This document shows positions 6,775-8,410 of a DNA stretch of 8,410 nucleotides, piece after piece; position 1 is the first letter of the stretch; each line of letters begins with the position of its first letter. The stretch comes from Bacteroidota bacterium (GTDB taxonomy: Bacteria > Bacteroidota > Bacteroidia > B-17B0 > Aurantibacillaceae), in assembly GCA_947449125.1 (NCBI GenBank), contig CANFQR010000044.1, positions 1 to 8,410 of the forward strand. Direction: 5' to 3'. The notes below the pieces were generated by a model. That model was given only the letters and a program-made list of their open reading frames with translations. It made no database searches and was not told the DNA's origin. A program made the position numbers and the translations under genes.

Positions 6775-7137
6775 TTATCCGTGATAAACTCTTGAAAAAA
6801 TTATTAAATCATTTTTAATTACCAACACTTCGCCAACTCTTAAATCTTCTTCGTTTTCAACATGCCTAATGTATTCCATAAATACTTGTTCGGCGTCTGC
6901 TGTTAGTTTAATAATTTCATAATGTAAGCTTGGAAGCCTATTAAAGGCGTCTTCCCACCATGTTTTTAAAGCTGCTTTACCTTTTATTAAACCTTGGGTT
7001 TCTGGATGTCGGATTTTTAATTTTGGACTGTAATGTTCGGCATTATCATTATAGAGTAATAATAATTTTTCGAGGTTGCGTTCGTTAAATGCCTCAAACC
7101 ATTTTATGGCAATATTTTTATTTTGTTCAGGATTCAT
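6775..7137 (-). CDS. SnoaL/NTF2-like domain protein (nuclear transport factor 2 family)
   Basis: This 120-residue, single-domain cytoplasmic protein has the SnoaL/NTF2-like cone fold. The N-terminal helix pattern IKWFEAFNERNLEKLLLLYN (11-30) is followed by DNAEHYSP (31-38), a GKAALKTWWEDAFNRLP helix (53-69), and beta strands ending VLVIKNDLIIFSRVYHG (104-120). This is the usual layout and length of the family. Family members range from small-molecule isomerases and cyclases to proteins with only a binding role, so no reaction can be assigned. The polar residues that might line the pocket (His35, Tyr36, Glu89, Tyr118) are only guesses from position. It is the first gene of the minus-strand cluster, 80 bp before the S9 peptidase start, and it is divergent from the amidohydrolase gene across 28 bp. 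The ATG at 7135-7137 begins MNPEQNKNIA and fits the family start. Confidence 0.8.
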   Translation of the reverse strand: MNPEQNKNIAIKWFEAFNERNLEKLLLLYNDNAEHYSPKLKIRHPETQGLIKGKAALKTWWEDAFNRLPSLHYEIIKLTADAEQVFMEYIRHVENEEDLRVGEVLVIKNDLIIFSRVYHG

Positions 7138-7150
7138 GATGTGTTAATTC

Positions 7151-7166
7151 TGCTTAATTTTAAGCA
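7151..7166. promoter_or_regulatory. Inverted repeat in the divergent spacer, possible operator
   Basis: TGCTTAA (7151-7157) and TTAAGCA (7160-7166) form a perfect 7-bp inverted repeat around a 2-bp TT centre. It fills most of the 28 bp between the divergent SnoaL-like and amidohydrolase starts and includes the A of the amidohydrolase ATG. The spacer is too short to hold two ordinary promoters, so at least one must extend into coding sequence. A symmetric site here could bind a dimeric regulator of both genes. A chance AT-rich palindrome is the main alternative. Confidence 0.3.
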
Positions 7167-8410
7167 TGCTAAAAAACATTTTTATTTTAACAGTTGCAAT
7201 TTCTTTTTTGTTTTCTTGTCATCAAAAAAAAATCCAAGTTGATCAATTATTTTATAACGGAATTGTTTATTCTGTAGATTCTTCTTTTACTGTTTATGAA
7301 GCCTTTGCTGTTAAAGATGGTAAAATTGTGGCTTTAAATTCAGACAACGAATTGTTTAAAAAATATGAGGCTAAAGTTATTATGAATTTAAATGGTAAAA
7401 CGGTTGTGCCTGGATTTATTGATGCTCACTGTCATTTTTTAGGTTATGGTTTAGGTTTGCAGCAGGTAAATTTAGTTGGTACAACTTCGTTTAATGAGGT
7501 GTTAAATAGAGTGTCTGAATTTGTAAACAGTAAACCAGCAGATAAAGTTAATATGCCAAGTATATTAAATAAAGGAGATTGGATTATTGGACGAGGATGG
7601 GATCAAAATGACTGGAAAGACAAACAATTTCCTGATAACAAAAAGTTAGATTCATTATTTCCAAAAACACCGGTAATTTTATATAGAATTGATGGTCATG
7701 CTGCGCTTGTTAATACCGAAGCTTTGAAACGTGGCGGTATTACTCAAAAAACAAAACTTACGGGAGGTGAACTTTTAATAAAGGAGAATAAATTAACGGG
7801 TATACTAATTGATAATGCTGTGGATCTTGTAAAAAAAATAATCCCTAAGAATAATGATTACAAAATTCAGTCAGCATTGTTAAGCGCACAACTAAACTGT
7901 GTAGCTATGGGACTAACCACAATTGATGATGCAGGTTTAATGAAAAGCGAAATTGATATAATTGATTCCTTACATAAATCGGGAAAATTAAAATTACGCG
8001 TTTACGCCATGTTAAGCGACTCGGCATCAAATTATGAATATTATTTTAAAAACGGACCTTATAAAACGGAACGGTTAAATGTTCGTTCGTTTAAGTTTTA
8101 TGCCGACGGCGCTTTAGGTTCACGCGGAGCTTGTTTGTCTCATGATTATAACGATAAAAAAAATTGGAAAGGTTTTTTGTTAAGTGAAAAAAGGCATTTT
8201 GAAGAATATGCAAAAATTATTATCAAAAAAGGTTTTCAAATGAATACCCATTGCATTGGTGATTCGGCTTATAAAATAATTTTACAGGCTTATAAAAATG
8301 CAGGTGCCAGTAAAAATAATCGTTGGAGAATTGAACATGCACAAGTTGTAAATCCTGACCAAATGAAATTATCAGATGACATTATTCCTTCTGTTCAGCC
8401 AACACATGCA
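7166..8410 (+). CDS. Amidohydrolase family lipoprotein (YtcJ-like, Amidohydro_3), partial (C-terminus beyond right edge)
   Basis: I translated this frame by hand. It is open for 415 codons from ATG at 7166 to the window end. Family members usually have about 540 residues, so roughly the last quarter is missing. The N-terminus is a lipoprotein signal: hydrophobic IFILTVAISFLFS and then Cys18 (lipobox LFSC), so the enzyme should be anchored in the envelope. The metal-dependent hydrolase motifs are present. They are VPGFIDAHCHF (81-91) with His88 and His90, KFYADGALGSRGA (310-322) with the probable carboxylated Lys310, THCIGD (361-366) with His362, and IEHAQ (389-393) with His391. The final metal-binding Asp region lies past the edge. 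YtcJ-like enzymes cleave C-N bonds in amides or cyclic ureas, but the substrate here cannot be read from the sequence. It is divergent from the SnoaL-like gene. No Shine-Dalgarno is seen. The start is fixed by the signal peptide. Confidence 0.92.
   Translation, partial: MLKNIFILTVAISFLFSCHQKKIQVDQLFYNGIVYSVDSSFTVYEAFAVKDGKIVALNSDNELFKKYEAKVIMNLNGKTVVPGFIDAHCHFLGYGLGLQQVNLVGTTSFNEVLNRVSEFVNSKPADKVNMPSILNKGDWIIGRGWDQNDWKDKQFPDNKKLDSLFPKTPVILYRIDGHAALVNTEALKRGGITQKTKLTGGELLIKENKLTGILIDNAVDLVKKIIPKNNDYKIQSALLSAQLNCVAMGLTTIDDAGLMKSEIDIIDSLHKSGKLKLRVYAMLSDSASNYEYYFKNGPYKTERLNVRSFKFYADGALGSRGACLSHDYNDKKNWKGFLLSEKRHFEEYAKIIIKKGFQMNTHCIGDSAYKIILQAYKNAGASKNNRWRIEHAQVVNPDQMKLSDDIIPSVQPTHA

Noticed and set aside
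1..8410. Search for a mobile element, CRISPR array, tRNA, riboswitch or defence system
   Set aside because: No repeated spacers, terminal repeats, transposase or nuclease motifs, or cloverleaf-like segments were seen. The genes are ordinary chromosomal ones with similar base composition throughout.

Overview
The window is AT-rich bacterial chromosome that reads as Bacteroidota (Bacteroidetes), in a Flavobacteriia-like style. The clues are a fused DAHP synthase/chorismate mutase, an MCE protein ending in the 'LNPERYIHFSVFGRK' tail that I associate with this phylum, a DPP4-type S9 peptidase, a sirtuin without zinc cysteines, and the general lack of Shine-Dalgarno sequences before starts. The genus cannot be resolved. 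The genes look like ordinary chromosomal housekeeping and envelope genes. I see no mobile element, CRISPR array, tRNA, rRNA, phage gene or recognisable defence system.

Left part (1-2500): two minus-strand genes lie 2 bp apart. The upstream one is an MlaD/MCE-family lipid-transport protein (GTG start). The downstream one is the N-terminal, membrane-embedded part of an Fe-S oxidoreductase that runs off the left edge. A 63-bp divergent spacer separates them from a plus-strand SpoU/TrmH-family RNA 2'-O-methyltransferase. That gene converges on the next one across a hairpin covering both stop codons.

Middle (2501-3827): the bifunctional DAHP synthase/chorismate mutase (minus strand) starts the shikimate pathway and also carries the branch-point step toward Phe and Tyr. 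Between it and the sirtuin lies a 48-residue, lysine- and cysteine-rich small ORF on the plus strand. This is the least explained gene in the window.

Right part (3828-8410): a minus-strand cluster runs SnoaL/NTF2-like protein, then secreted dipeptidyl peptidase IV-like S9 peptidase, then sirtuin. The peptidase and sirtuin are 2 bp apart, so they are almost certainly co-transcribed. Divergent from this cluster, across a 28-bp spacer with a 16-bp inverted repeat, is a plus-strand amidohydrolase (YtcJ-like) with a lipoprotein signal, cut by the right edge. Every stretch longer than 300 bases is occupied by a gene.

No exciting new system is evident. The most interesting items are the cysteine-rich microprotein, the zinc-ligand-free sirtuin coupled to a secreted peptidase, and the palindrome in the tiny divergent spacer.
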